A stretch of DNA of 64,000 nt from Zymoseptoria tritici IPO323 (GCF_000219625.1 NC_018217.1:3534001-3598000); one strand, 5' to 3'; shown: positions 1 to 11,046, counted from the stretch's first letter. The notes: generated by a model not told the origin, from the sequence alone. Translations and numbers: made by a program.

Positions 1-1593
1 CCCATGCTGTTGTTGATGATCTCCTCCACGTTCAGACCGTGACGGATCGTCTTGAACTGACTCTTATTGCCTGTGCCTTGGATTGCGTAGATTTGCGGAG
101 CATCTTCACTGGTGAGGTTGTCCACTTTCGTCTTGATCAGTGGGTGTAACCCTGGAACGTCGCAGGCGACGTGGGTCATCGTCAGTTCTCTCGGCTGGAA
201 GTATGTCGGATCTGTGGGATCTTGTGGATCGGATGGAACACCGTCGGAGGTAAAGGTGTTGTGGGGTTCAAAGTCTGGATCATCGGCCAAATCGTCGACG
301 TGAAGGAGATGGCTGTTGCCGTTCTCAGTGGCAATGTAGAGGTAGCCCTTCTTCAAGAGAAGCATTTGGCGGGCGATCGGAAATGTGTCGTAGTATTTCA
401 TGACGATTGCTGAAGGTCTCGCGGTCTGGCGGCCTTGGTCGTCCAGCTCCATTTGCATGTTCAGCTTAAAGACATCGCCGTCTTCTGTCTGCAAGAAAAA
501 GAAGAATTCGTGTCTCGTCTTGGCCAGGTGCAAGCAGTATGCGACAATCGTCCTCTTCCGCGCCGAGTCCTCGGTTGGGCCGTTCCTTCGAGGTATCGTA
601 ATCGAGAGAGCAGGATGTTTGTCGTGGCGATAGTAGATGCGATCCTCCGCGCAGACCAGCACTCCTGATGGTCCGTCTTGTCCTCCAGGTACACCAATAA
701 TCATATTCGCTGTGTAGTCCACTGTGTCGGTCCAGCTCTTGACCACATGATTCAGCCCCATGTCCACCGTATAGTACACCAATTGCTTTTCCCTCCTCTT
801 GAACGCATCTCCGCTCGGATCAGCCTCCGCTTCTGTGTACTCGACTTCCAATGCCGCAAAGATCGGAGCGTCCCAGCCAGTGTCCAGCGCGCATATTCCG
901 AAACATAGACTGCCCATCTGGTTGGCCTCGTGAGGACTCGATATGATAATGTTGCCGTCGGCATGGCGATTCAACATGTAGACCACCTTGTTCTTCTCCA
1001 CGCTTGCCAACATGATACATCTCCCTCGACTGTCGCTCGCCAGGTAGTGTCCAGGAATCGTTCGACGGATTCCAGATTTGCCATATGTCTCGAGGTGGAC
1101 TCGCTTGAAATTTTGCTTGTCGGCATCGTACGTGAGCATTGTTACACGGCCAGAGTCGGATGAAACGACCAATTGATCTGCGGGAGGTTGTCAATGTGGC
1201 TGTCATGGCATTGAGGAGAAGACGATTGCGAGCGCATAATCGCTGTCTCGCGGCGATCAAGCTGCTGCATCTTTGCAATCACTATGCGATCTCGCGCAGT
1301 GGTAGGAAGAAAGTTATGAACTCACCAGTAGCAGTTCCAGGAATACGGAAAGCGGCCACACCGCGCACGATCCCAAACACATTCTGATCGCATACTGTGA
1401 CAATGCTACGCTCGGTTCTGTCGGCGCTTTCCACGATCCGGTGGAGAAGAATGTGCTCGCCGCGTGCCTCGAAGATTTGCTGATCGGTCGCTTTGAGTCC
1501 GGGGATCGCATTGCAGGTGACAGCGTGGGTTGGAGCGGAGGGAGCTTCTACAGTGAGGGCATAGAATGCCTGGGTCATCTGAGTGTTGGCCAT
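1..1593 (-). CDS. RSE1: Splicing factor RSE1 / SF3B3 homologue, N-terminal part
   Basis: N-terminal part of the largest beta-propeller subunit of the SF3b complex (CPSF-A/DDB1 family), which helps U2 snRNP recognise the branch site in the nucleus. Exon 1 is 1593-1326, a 148-bp intron runs 1325-1178 (GTGAGT donor, CCGCAG acceptor), and exon 2 continues from 1177 past the left edge. The joined reading matches SF3B3 closely: the early FGIVRG and AFR segments, then SSDSGR, FGKSG-like TYGKSGIRR, VPGGQDGPSGVL, IPRRN, TEDGDVFKL and YYDTFP. About 480 residues are visible of roughly 1,200 usual for the family. ATG at 1593 is the first in-frame Met. Divergent from MSS51 with 242 bp between start codons. 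Family assignment is firm; the rest of the gene lies outside the window. Confidence 0.95.
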
Positions 1594-1835
1594 GGCGGCC
1601 GGAAATGCGTGAGCTGGACCAGAGCAGCGTGTTGTTGAAGTTCAGCTCAGCTTTTCGTCGTCGATCTGCTTCATCAATAATTTGAAGGTTGGAGGGGGAG
1701 AGGTCTCGAATTATTGCTGCATGACTCGCGTGCTCTAGCGGGGCGACATCCCCATCGAGTCAAGACATCGAGTTCCATTGCTTGACGTCGTGCATTTCGA
1801 GAACTTCGTCGACCGAATGTACAAACACATTCACC
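1594..1835. promoter_or_regulatory. Bidirectional promoter RSE1/MSS51
   Basis: The 242 bp between two divergent start codons must hold both 5' leaders and core promoters. No TATA box or named factor site is evident by eye. Confidence 0.5.
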
Positions 1836-3406
1836 ATGGCCTCCAAATCAATATGTACACGCTGCCTGCGTGCTGCATCGACGACATCACAAACACAACT
1901 AGGCAGATCGACAATTCGAAGGGCGTTCATCTCAACTGCGACTCCTTCTCAGCAACAACCCAAGACACGCAAACTCCATCAATCGACAAGAAACAAGGCC
2001 AATCCCGCATTCGAGTCCTCCAGCCAACCCGCGCAAGAGATACCTCCGATATCCGGCATCAAGCCAACCAGCAGCAAGAATGACTCCTCCCGTCTACTCC
2101 TCCAACCGAACAACCTCTTCCACTCGTTCACAAACTCACCCTCGCCCGCGATCCGTAAACGAGCTGCGTTCATGCGTCAGAATGCATACTGTCCTCATCC
2201 CGAGCATCAAGCCACGAGAGCACCCACGTCACCTCACGATCTCGAAGCACGAAAGACAGGTGCCACTCCTCCTGCACATGTCCGATATGAATGTCCCGAC
2301 TGCGGTATACCAGTCTCTTGCAGTGAAGAGCATTTCGTGGATGACTACGAGAGCCATCTGGAGATCTGTGATTTGTTGAGGGAGATCAATGAGGATGACC
2401 ATGACTTGCACAGTGGGCGGTTCTTCACAGAGTTCGAGTACCCGTCTGCCTCGATGGAAGAGGCGCAGGCGAATATGACGAATTGGGACACACTTTTGTA
2501 CAGCAGAGAGTTCACGGCGATCAATGATGCGAGGAGGATGAGACAAGTCACGCGGCTGTTGACATATCCGATCACGATTGGGAGTATCCTCCACGAGCTC
2601 AGTCCGTACAACTTGAAGGACCGTCTTCTACCTGAAGGACTGAGATCGCTGAGTGGTGAGCCTGATGGAAAACCAGCCGATTAGCATCATGTTACTGACC
2701 TTATCCAGCTCTCCGGTACACCCTTCACCCTCCCCGCTCAGGAGCCGGCATCGACGTCAAAGGCCTCCGACCCAACCCACCTCCAGTCCGTCTCTTCATC
2801 CTCGGGGCTCGCGCAGAATCCTCCCTACCTCGCGAAGTCTGGCTGCAACTAGCATACCTCTTCCCTCGCGCTACCTTCCATCTCCACTTCATCGGCCCCG
2901 AAAGCATGACGAATCGCGATGACGAGTTCCCTCTCCCCGACCGCACTCCCTCCAACCCCTTTGGCGCCATCGTTGAAGACCGTCTCGGAGGCGCAGTCAA
3001 GATCTCCACGTACGTCGAGTACTTCCACACCCTCCACGAGGCACAACACTTCGCGCCATATGATCCATATTTCGATGCTTTCGTTATGTTCCACCCTGGG
3101 CTGGGTCATCCCGCGAGTTCACACGAGTGGGCTTCGACTTTGCCGCAATTGCTGGAGACGAAAGTTCCTGTGATTTGCACGGGGTACACAGACTTTGATA
3201 TGCAAAGGGATATCGAGTGGGCGAAGAAGGAGGCGGGTGGAGAGATGGACATTATTCTGGAGCCGGGCGAGAACCGATTCAGGAGTTTGAGATGGGATAT
3301 GAATGATCTCGATCCGGGTGATGTGAGTTGTGGGAATTGGGGCGTCTGGGGGTTTAGAGGGAAGAGGTATGAGACGGATGCTTATACCGGAAAGACGACG
3401 GAGTAA
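1836..3406 (+). CDS. MSS51: MSS51, mitochondrial translational activator of COX1
   Basis: Homologue of yeast Mss51, a matrix-facing inner-membrane protein that activates COX1 mRNA translation and holds newly made Cox1 during cytochrome oxidase assembly. Exons are 1836-2655 and 2709-3406; the 53-bp intron (GTGAGC...ATCCAG) restores the family sequence SLS-ALRYTLHPP exactly and gives 505 residues. Visible parts: a basic mitochondrial presequence-like N terminus, a MYND-like finger with Cys at about 119, 153, 156, 162 and 178 and His 166, then the conserved ECPDCGIPVSCSEEH, DYESHLEIC, RQVTRLLTYP, SHEW and CGNWGVWGFRGKRYE blocks. I prefer the ATG at 1836 (context TCACCATGG); the upstream in-frame extension has no ATG. 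The gene looks intact. Confidence 0.95.
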
Positions 3407-4084
3407 AGGAATATATACAACCGCGCGCATGTATGGCGAGCACAGTCGGCAAAGGCCAAGACAGCGATCTGGAAACCGTCCAAGATATGGTATGTACAAT
3501 GTTTCACGTCTTCATATGCATCTGCCAAAATTTCTGCTGTTACACAGAATCTCACATACTCTGGCATTTCTATCAAGTCTTTAACGCTCGTCACTTTTCC
3601 ACCCCTGCACAATTCATGCGTCTCTCGGAAACCTGCATGACAATTTCTCACAACTCCACTTCACAATCTTGGCATGAAAAGCGATAGAGTCTCGTGGCCG
3701 GGGAAGAACTTCTTCAATTCAAAAGAGTGCCGCATCAAAGGCCGGCAAAGCTCATCTCACAGGCCGCAAGCCTGGGCTCAAAACATTCATTCACTTACAA
3801 GCTCCCGCCAAAGCAGCGCTAAGCAAATCTACCTCAAGCACGAGCCTTCACGCCCCACTTGACTGCGCTGCCGATCCCCAAGCCAAGAGAAACACTTTCC
3901 GTTGGCGGGGTGTCCAGAAAGAAAACTAAACGAAACTGAACACGCGACGAGACGTGACGAAAACAAAGCCTCCGCTTTCTCAACCCCGTCGAAACATAAC
4001 AACACTGCGGTCCATGACCACGTCCTACGCACCATCCGCGCTCCACCCGCGCAACAATTACGCATGATAGAGGACACCGCCACG
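3407..4084. other. Intergenic, MSS51 3' flank and 5' region of coiled-coil gene
   Basis: 678 bp with only short reading frames and no coding pattern. It must contain the MSS51 3' UTR and the promoter of the gene starting at 4085. Nothing else seen. Confidence 0.5.
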
Positions 4085-7000
4085 ATGGCTAACACTCCCA
4101 AAGATGAAGCAGGCAAAAAGGTCCGTAAAGAATCGTTCTTCTCACAATACCACCCAGGAGGGGCTAAGAATCCTGATGTTCCCACGCAGCCAAAGCCGTC
4201 GCCATCGTCGTCGACATCAGCAGCGGCATCCACATCCTCGGTTCCTCGTAGCCAACAGTCGAGGGCGGAGATCAGCCCACCGCCGCGCATCAACGGCGGC
4301 CACTTTACACCACGAGTACCTTCCAAATTCGCGGGTGCCGGATCAGCGAAGGTGAAAGCATCGGGCCCATCTACGGCATCGGCACCATCTGGGACATCTT
4401 CGACATCTCCTGCATCTCCGACATCTTCCACATCTCCGACAACCAATGCGCCGTCGCCGGGCAACATGACGGTCGCAGCAATGGCCAAGGAGACGCTCGA
4501 GCTTACGAGTCGATTGAGTCGTCTGGCGCCGGACATGGCTTCGCGGTCAGAGAAGGTGGAGAAGGAATTTGAGGTTCTGGGTAGAGAATTGAAAGCTGCG
4601 CTGAAGGAACCGGATGCGCTACGAAAAGAACTTGAGGCGGAGAAGGTGGAGAGTGCTGCGGCGAGAGTGGATGCAGAGACTGCGCGGAACGAGGCGAAAG
4701 CAGCGCAGACCGATCTGGAGACTTCGCAAGCAGAGACGTCAGCTGCGCGGGCTGAGACCAAATTGCTCAAAGGCGAGATCGATGGCGTGAAGGCAAATTT
4801 CGAAGCCGCCCGAATAGAAGCAGAGTCTGCGCAAAAAGACCTGAAGACTTCAAAAGCAGAGACCACGGCTGTGTGGGCTGAGTTCAGATCGCTCCAAGAT
4901 GAGATCTTCGGCGTGAAGACTGATGCTGAAGCCGCCCGAATCAATGCAGAGTCTGCGCGGAAGGAGACCGACGGATTGAGAGAAGAGCTCACAGCTGCTC
5001 GAGCTGAGACTCACACGGCAAAACTAGAGACGGCCACTGCGCGTAACGACGGTGCTGTGTTTAGAAAACAGGTGCGAGATGCGCAGAAAGAGACAGACGG
5101 GATGCGGGCGGAGGTCGAAGCGCAGCGACTCAAAGCCGAGACCACTGCGAAAGAAGCTGAAGCACAGCGACAGAAAACTGAAATCGCAACAAACAAGGCT
5201 CAGATTGAGCAGCTCAGAGCTGATACTGCCACGAAGAAGGTGGAGTCCGAGCGATCCAAAGCTGAGACAGCAGTGAAGGAGGCGGACGCTCTGCAGTTGG
5301 AGAATAATTCGTTGCGAGAGGCAAAAGAAGCTGCGGTCGCTAACGCTGAGACTTTGCGCGCCGAGAATGAGCTACTGCAGGAAGAGAGCGCTGCTGCGGC
5401 TGCCGATGCCAATACCGCGCGCGAGGAGGCGGAGTCTAGGCGGAAAGCGGTCGACCTTGCGCTTGAAAACGCTGGCACTCTACGCACCAAATTGGACGAT
5501 CTGCAAGGACGCATTAAGCTTTGTGAGGAGGAGAAAGTGACTGCGCTGGCTGAGAATACGAAGTTGCGGCAAGAAGTCGAGGATGCGCAGAAGCAAGCGA
5601 CTACGTCTTTGAATGACACTGGTAATGCGAGGTCGGATGCTAAGCTGGCTCGAGAAGAGAAAGAGGCGGCGCTGGCTGAAGTCGCTGCCGTGAAATTGGA
5701 GATTGAAGGTTTGCGGAAAGATGCCAGCGTTGCACGAGATGCTTCCCAGCCAGCTGAAGAAGATGAAAATTCTCTCAAAGCGAAGCTGAGGGACCTTGAG
5801 AAGCAATTGGGGGAGAAGGAGACTGCCCGGAAGAAGATGAAGGAGGGCTGTATACAACGAGATGCGAGGATAAAATTGCACAAAGAGCAGTTGGAAGAGA
5901 AAGAGGGACTCATCTCTGGTCTGACAGAGAAGCTCGCAACGGAAGGACAGAAGAGCAGGGATCTGACAGAGCAACTCAGTCGCCAGGAGGAAGCAATCCA
6001 GTCCTTGGAGGACAAGTCGACGCAGTGCGAATCGATGGCCCAGAACGCAGCTCAGACACCGACCGCTGCACCAGAGCTTCATACTGGCAAAATCGTTGCC
6101 TCGCCTCTGAAGTACACAGACCCGGAAAACCGAGCTACGATCAAGGCAACAGGGCCTCAAGTTGCGCCGCCCGATCCGAGACTTTCGACTTCGCGAACGA
6201 TACCGGCGCTCCCGCAATGGACCATAGAAGAACACGATGTGATGTACTACTCCAGCAACAAGATACGCAAAATGGTCAACATGTTGCCCCCCTCCAAGGA
6301 AAAGATGGAACACCTACGACCACATCAGTGGGCACTGAGCGCCGTATCCAATCGGCCTAAGAAACCCAGAGATTGGTGGACCAAGAATAATGAGATCGAT
6401 TCAGACGAGATGGTAGTGTTTGGTGAAGATGAGGCCCCGCCTGAGGATGCGATGTGTGAAGTGACTCAGAGTCAGGCCATGGAGAGCATCGAGACCACCG
6501 ACGACGGTGCGTATGCACGCACGCCGGTACATCAACAGCTGAACCATTCCGAAACGCGAAGAATTAGGGAGACGGACTCCTACCGTCCCTCGCCTCAATC
6601 GCCCGCAACTCAGCATTCAAACAAAATTCAGCAGTACGCCCCGACTCACCACCGGCACGATAGTATTACCTCCTTCCAGGCTCCTCGGGCACCCCAAGCT
6701 CCGCAATTTCCTTCCAAGCGCCGTCCGGTCTGCGTCCAATGCTGGCAAAACGATATCTGGTGCACCGTCGCCAATCCCGACAAGCCCTCATGCGACAGTT
6801 GCACAAGCCGTGGAGTCAAATGTGTCTTTAAGCGGTGCGGCTTCGGCGACTCATGCAAGATCGATGTACACGGATGCGTGTATTTTCACAACAAAGACTA
6901 TGCGGAGATGTTCCATCCGCAGAACATGGAGGATGGAGACTTGGGTCAGAGAGGAGGTACGAAGTACAAGCGTCGCGCAGTATCTGCCGACCGACGTGGT

Positions 7001-7573
7001 CGAAAGAGAGCACGTTCTCCATCGCCCCTCATCGATGCCCTCGACATTCAGGAGCCCACATGGGCCGACGGCTGGATCAGGAAAAGCGTCTGCCGATACT
7101 GCTGGGAGACGTCTTCCTTCTGCGAGGACATCGTCAATGGGGCTTGCAAACCCTGTCGCCTGGCTGACGTTCAATGCGAGCGCGTCCGCTGCTTTAAAGG
7201 AATGAGCTGTCAGGCTCGAAACTGTCCAGAACTGCATCCCGGCCAGGTGCAGCAGTTTGGACCGCAGCAACGGACGATCGACGGTTTCTTCAAGTCGGAT
7301 GATCGTACTCGGAAGCGCTACTTTGAGCCGAGAAGAGACATGCGGGCTATCCGGGCGGATGACGAGTTCAGGGAGGCGAGGAAGAGGCTCTTGCAAGGCG
7401 GAACTACTGAAGATGCTCGCCCGCTCGGACCCTTGGGCGAGGCTGCCGCCAGAGCTGCACGCATCGGGTCTCCAGATAGAGGCAGAACCCAGGTCGCCCA
7501 GGGAGCCAAGGATCCAAGGACCAGACCGGAGCGCTCCTTGAGCTCGAGGGCGCTAAGACGTGCGCAAATGTAG
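4085..7573 (+). CDS. Coiled-coil protein with two composite Zn2Cys6+CCCH modules
   Basis: 1,162 residues, no intron needed. The ATG at 4085 has a strong context (ACGATGG); an in-frame ATG at 4064 is the alternative. Residues about 1-130 are Ser/Pro/Thr-rich, about 130-680 form a long Ala/Glu/Lys coiled coil with repeated A-E-T-A type heptads, and the C terminus holds two cysteine modules. Module A (about 883-935) reads C-x2-C-x6-C-x9-C-x2-C-x6-C-x4-C-x5-C-x6-C-x3-H; module B (about 1003-1051) reads C-x2-C-x6-C-x7-C-x2-C-x6-C-x4-C-x5-C-x4-C-x3-H. Each looks like a Zn2Cys6 binuclear cluster running straight into a CCCH finger. The same pair occurs in the minus-strand gene at 9547-10743. A nucleic-acid-binding scaffold is an inference; I do not recognise the full protein. 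Confidence 0.85.
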   Translation: MANTPKDEAGKKVRKESFFSQYHPGGAKNPDVPTQPKPSPSSSTSAAASTSSVPRSQQSRAEISPPPRINGGHFTPRVPSKFAGAGSAKVKASGPSTASAPSGTSSTSPASPTSSTSPTTNAPSPGNMTVAAMAKETLELTSRLSRLAPDMASRSEKVEKEFEVLGRELKAALKEPDALRKELEAEKVESAAARVDAETARNEAKAAQTDLETSQAETSAARAETKLLKGEIDGVKANFEAARIEAESAQKDLKTSKAETTAVWAEFRSLQDEIFGVKTDAEAARINAESARKETDGLREELTAARAETHTAKLETATARNDGAVFRKQVRDAQKETDGMRAEVEAQRLKAETTAKEAEAQRQKTEIATNKAQIEQLRADTATKKVESERSKAETAVKEADALQLENNSLREAKEAAVANAETLRAENELLQEESAAAAADANTAREEAESRRKAVDLALENAGTLRTKLDDLQGRIKLCEEEKVTALAENTKLRQEVEDAQKQATTSLNDTGNARSDAKLAREEKEAALAEVAAVKLEIEGLRKDASVARDASQPAEEDENSLKAKLRDLEKQLGEKETARKKMKEGCIQRDARIKLHKEQLEEKEGLISGLTEKLATEGQKSRDLTEQLSRQEEAIQSLEDKSTQCESMAQNAAQTPTAAPELHTGKIVASPLKYTDPENRATIKATGPQVAPPDPRLSTSRTIPALPQWTIEEHDVMYYSSNKIRKMVNMLPPSKEKMEHLRPHQWALSAVSNRPKKPRDWWTKNNEIDSDEMVVFGEDEAPPEDAMCEVTQSQAMESIETTDDGAYARTPVHQQLNHSETRRIRETDSYRPSPQSPATQHSNKIQQYAPTHHRHDSITSFQAPRAPQAPQFPSKRRPVCVQCWQNDIWCTVANPDKPSCDSCTSRGVKCVFKRCGFGDSCKIDVHGCVYFHNKDYAEMFHPQNMEDGDLGQRGGTKYKRRAVSADRRGRKRARSPSPLIDALDIQEPTWADGWIRKSVCRYCWETSSFCEDIVNGACKPCRLADVQCERVRCFKGMSCQARNCPELHPGQVQQFGPQQRTIDGFFKSDDRTRKRYFEPRRDMRAIRADDEFREARKRLLQGGTTEDARPLGPLGEAAARAARIGSPDRGRTQVAQGAKDPRTRPERSLSSRALRRAQM

Positions 7574-7862
7574 CGGACTGCATGTCGTTCTGCGACTCAT
7601 TTCGAAGGAGCTCAACAGTACCGACGCTTGCACGAACGAGAGACGCTTGGTTGCCAAAGTGCGGCATCTATTGCATGATTACGATTATGGATTGCACGCG
7701 AGCATGAAGGATGATTGAATGCTTGATTTGAAGCGCTTATTGGAAAGTTGTTGGCCGGACGGAATATGCATTGGACATTGCCTTCACCAGGAGCGTCGAT
7801 TGAGCTTCGAGACAGGAATGTCCCTGTCCACCTAACGCTACGCACAAAAGTTTTTCTTTGAC

Positions 7863-8395
7863 CTACCCCTTCGATGTCCGTCTCATCTCTCTTATCCTCA
7901 AACTTCTCCTCAGCCCCGGCACTGACGCTTCCAAATCCTGAACAAACATGTCTGTCAAGTAGGTTAGCAACAACATCCAAACCGCCCTCATCAGGAAGGT
8001 CACTTACTCAAAAACATCCCACACACTCTACACACACCCTCAGCGTCAACATTACGCAGACTCCATCTACTTCCCTTTTCCTTTTCAGGAAAATACTCCC
8101 CTCCACAAGGCGGATTCTCGCCCTCCATGTTCTTCTTCCTCCCCGGCCCCGAGCGCTTGAACACCATCATCAACTTCGTCTTGTTCACTGTCACCTGCTT
8201 CCGCTTCTTCCTACTGCGAAGTACTCGGCCGCGATAACATCGAAGAGCGCAGGTCCGCAGTTGTGGTTGACCGCCAGGGAACTTCATTTTCTTGGTGATT
8301 TTGTTCGTTGGCGGTGATTTGATGTTATAGATTCTCTCCCATTTCCCGCCGCCGGCGGAGAGGAAGTTCATGGTTTGGAGGAGGGTATATGGCAT
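7863..8395 (-). CDS. Small basic hypothetical protein
   Basis: Not recognised. A two-exon model (8395-8008, 7951-7863) uses a consensus GTAAGT donor and a TTGACAG acceptor around a 56-bp intron and gives 158 residues. The middle is strongly basic (a run of RSRKKRK type) and a C-x2-C pair lies just before the intron. The frame stays open upstream to 8608, but ATG 8395 has A at -3. It sits between the 3' ends of two other genes. The intron quality supports a real gene; the reading frame alone does not. Confidence 0.4.
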
Positions 8396-8820
8396 GTTTG
8401 CGGTGTTGATCTTGCTTAAGGTAGTGCTTTTGTCGTTTCTCGGGGGACATTGTGGAAAGATGAAGTTGATCTTGGACAAAGGCGAGAGGCCTGAGGGAGA
8501 AATTACTGGAAGTGAATGGGGGCTTGATATAGCGCTTTGTTGTTTGTGATGGTAATAAAGGAAGAGAGACCCATTTGTCGTGGGTGAAAGGAAATCGCAA
8601 ACTGGCATTGTTGATACAAGGCTTTGTCTCAGCGTACATCAGCCTCAACTTCTTCCATGCGTAGGTAAAAATCAAGCTGACGATCACGACTCCACAGGCT
8701 CGGATGCCGTATCATGCTTCCGAGCGGCTTCAACAAGATTGCATTCACCTGAGCTACCGTCGCTCTTCTTCCACACGCAGGATCGAGCATACGCCACTGG
8801 TATCAATCGTGGAGACGCCC

Positions 8821-9354
8821 TCACAATGCTTCGAGCGACGGCCACCCCCTCAGACAGTTGAGTCCGAGTTCACGAGTGAGCCAGGGGGTGTTCTCGTTCA
8901 CCTCACAGAATTCCAGAATTGCGCAAATAGTGTCATGAAGCTTCGCATCTCCTCCAGACTCGTATGTTGACCAGCTATAGCATGCGTACTCGGAACAGGT
9001 CCATCTCATCAGATTGTGCCAGCTCGATTTACCGTCCACGTGGATTTGAAACTTGATGTTAGCGTGGACGTCAGATCGCTTGCTTGGTGAATGCCTCCAG
9101 GATCGTGGCATTGCAGTCGCTGACGGTAATGCGGAATGTATTAATTTGATACCACATACTGCGATACTCGGTTCGAATCGTTGAGTTGACAGAGAGGAAG
9201 GCGGGTTCGCGGAGGGTTGGGGTGAAGGTGATGATGGATTCGTCCCCGGGTCGACTTGGCTATGTGCTGGAACGTTCGGAAGAACGTAACCTTGATCTTG
9301 TGAGGACAGGTGCTTGAACCTGGGACGACTTTCAGTCGGGCATCGCTCTTCCAT
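8821..9354 (-). CDS. Hypothetical protein, weakly supported
   Basis: A 177-codon frame from ATG 9354. The first half is Ser/Pro-rich; the C-terminal part (about residue 110 on) has more protein-like composition with several Cys and Trp. A neighbouring frame on the same strand near 9100-9140 also looks coding, so an unrecognised intron or frameshift is possible. No family recognised. Confidence 0.25.
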   Translation of the reverse strand: MEERCPTESRPRFKHLSSQDQGYVLPNVPAHSQVDPGTNPSSPSPQPSANPPSSLSTQRFEPSIAVCGIKLIHSALPSATAMPRSWRHSPSKRSDVHANIKFQIHVDGKSSWHNLMRWTCSEYACYSWSTYESGGDAKLHDTICAILEFCEVNENTPWLTRELGLNCLRGWPSLEAL

Positions 9355-9546
9355 AGAAGCCAAACCGAAAGAAGAACATGAACTTCATTCTCTGAGTTGC
9401 CCTTTCAGTTCTCCGAGCGACCTCCGACGTAGTCGTATTGCCCTGTATGCTTCGCGCGATCTTTCTCCACCTTCCTCACGCGCGGCTCAAACCAGTCCTC
9501 GCCCATGCTTCAATCCACGACACACACCATGTCTTGAAATCATCTT

Positions 9547-10743
9547 CTAGTCCCACGGATGTACGTCCGGACACCCCCGATCCCGACAATCCCGTCCATC
9601 ACGGCACCGAGGACGCACACACCGCCAGCCATACTCTGCGCATCTGCGACATGTAGCCAAGGAGTCACACGGTTTACCTGAATCCCAGCAAGCGGCGCAA
9701 ACGCTACGATGGACGCGGCGATCGACGACATATTCCGGGCGACTGTGGTCCGGAATGTAGCGGTCTGTGGCTCTCGGTCTCTCGATCGTTCGGTTTCGTT
9801 TCGCGGGTCTAGTCTCCTCGCGAGCGGTGTGATCGCCCTGTCCAGGATGGAGGAAGATACAGTTCGGATAGACACAGTCAGCCCCTTTGTCGCAATTGGT
9901 GAAGTGACAGGGTTCGGAGGTGCGCCTGCAGCGATGGCAGGGCTGAGCAGAGTCGCAGCTGACTCTAGCGGTTCGACAGGCCGAACAGGCTGGCAGTCCC
10001 CAGGTTGACTTGGCCGGAGCATCTGGGAGGGAAGATGTTGGCCGCGGATGACTGTCCAGAGGCGATATTTGTCGTGATCGCTTTCGTTCATTTTTGTAGC
10101 TTGTCCCGCCCGACTCGTAGGCTTCTCCGTCTTTGCCGACCGCCACTGAAGCTGTTTGTTTTGCTGACCTTTCATTGATATGATTGCTTTGAGGTTCGAG
10201 AGATGTTGAAATTGCCGGCTGAGCTGATTGTCCAGCTGTTGCTGCGCGTTCGTTCACTTCATCAGCAGCCTGGTCGGCTTCAGTTTGCGGCCGCGGCAGT
10301 GTCTGCCCACGAAGCCATGGGTAGCCCGGGTTTGGCCAGACGTCGCTGATTCCCTGAACTTGATACGTGTGCTTTCTGTCCAGTACTTCCATTTCGTCTG
10401 GCGATGACGGTCGTCGTAAGCCTTGAAGCCATGCCTCGTTGTCGGTCCAGTCCACAGGGTCGTCCTTGCAGTCGGGGTAACCCACATCGTCTGGAGAGAG
10501 GAACTTGAGTCTAGGGCCAATTATTGCCAACATTCTCCCTTCGGCTCCGATTCGTGACGAGGGAACAGTGTCGAGCTCTGAGGCTTGGTGTCTGAGGCGA
10601 TCGATGAGACCATGCGCAGATGCCAATTGCCGTCTGGTGTAATTGAGGGCATCGTTCGTCTCCGCAAGCTGCCGCCGGTAAGCTCTATTCGCTTGTCGAA
10701 GGGGTTTGATTTCATCCTCTGCGTCGGTGTTCATGTTTGCCAT
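9547..10743 (-). CDS. Second protein with tandem Zn2Cys6+CCCH modules
   Basis: 398 residues in one exon from ATG 10743. Residues about 5-60 are a short coiled coil, 100-250 are low-complexity and polar, and two near-identical modules follow at 253-299 and 349-395. Both read C-x2-C-x6-C-x5-C-x2-C-x6-C-x4-C-x5-C-x4-C-x3-H-P: the Zn2Cys6 pattern followed at once by a canonical CCCH finger (C-x5-C-x4-C-x3-H). The protein ends three residues after the last His. The neighbour at 4085-7573 has the same architecture with slightly longer spacings, so the two are probably ancient paralogues. Zn2Cys6 clusters bind DNA and CCCH fingers usually bind RNA; which applies here is unknown. Confidence 0.85.
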   Translation of the reverse strand: MANMNTDAEDEIKPLRQANRAYRRQLAETNDALNYTRRQLASAHGLIDRLRHQASELDTVPSSRIGAEGRMLAIIGPRLKFLSPDDVGYPDCKDDPVDWTDNEAWLQGLRRPSSPDEMEVLDRKHTYQVQGISDVWPNPGYPWLRGQTLPRPQTEADQAADEVNERAATAGQSAQPAISTSLEPQSNHINERSAKQTASVAVGKDGEAYESGGTSYKNERKRSRQISPLDSHPRPTSSLPDAPAKSTWGLPACSACRTARVSCDSAQPCHRCRRTSEPCHFTNCDKGADCVYPNCIFLHPGQGDHTAREETRPAKRNRTIERPRATDRYIPDHSRPEYVVDRRVHRSVCAACWDSGKPCDSLATCRRCAEYGWRCVRPRCRDGRDCRDRGCPDVHPWD

Positions 10744-10837
10744 GTCGATACGGGTCGATTTTGCTTTTGGTGTATGTTTGTGGCAGAGAATGGTCGAAGG
10801 AACATGCTCTTAGATATGTTTGCGCCGGTAAAAATGC

Positions 10838-11046
10838 TCGGCGCGAATTGGCGACGCGAAGTGGCGATGCGAAGAGAAAAAAGACGAAAAGGACTCGGCC
10901 ACGTGAAGAGCTGGCTCGACAACGTGAAGAAAATTCTCGGCAACACGAAGAGCGGACTCGGCGTCGATGCGAAGAAAGAGCTCGGCGGCGTGAACTTGAC
11001 CGGGACAAGGGGCTCGGCAGCGTGAAGAGCCTCGACGGCGGTGTAA
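10838..11046. repeat. Degenerate GCTCGGC/GTGAAGA minisatellite
   Basis: About eight imperfect units of roughly 20-27 bp, each with a CTCGGC- or CTCGAC-like half and a CGAAGA/TGAAGA half. It lies about 100 bp upstream of the minus-strand gene at 10743. One + frame through it reads as repeated R/E-rich peptide (REELARQREE type) but has no gene-like ends, so I call it a noncoding repeat. Confidence 0.55.

Noticed and set aside
3829..4992. 387-codon minus-strand ORF
   Set aside because: Antisense shadow of the Ala/Ser-rich coiled-coil gene, as are the minus frames at 5200-6015 and 5480-6313.
9160..9185. GGTTCGAATC, like a tRNA T-loop
   Set aside because: The flanking 5-bp stem does not pair and no acceptor or anticodon arm can be drawn.
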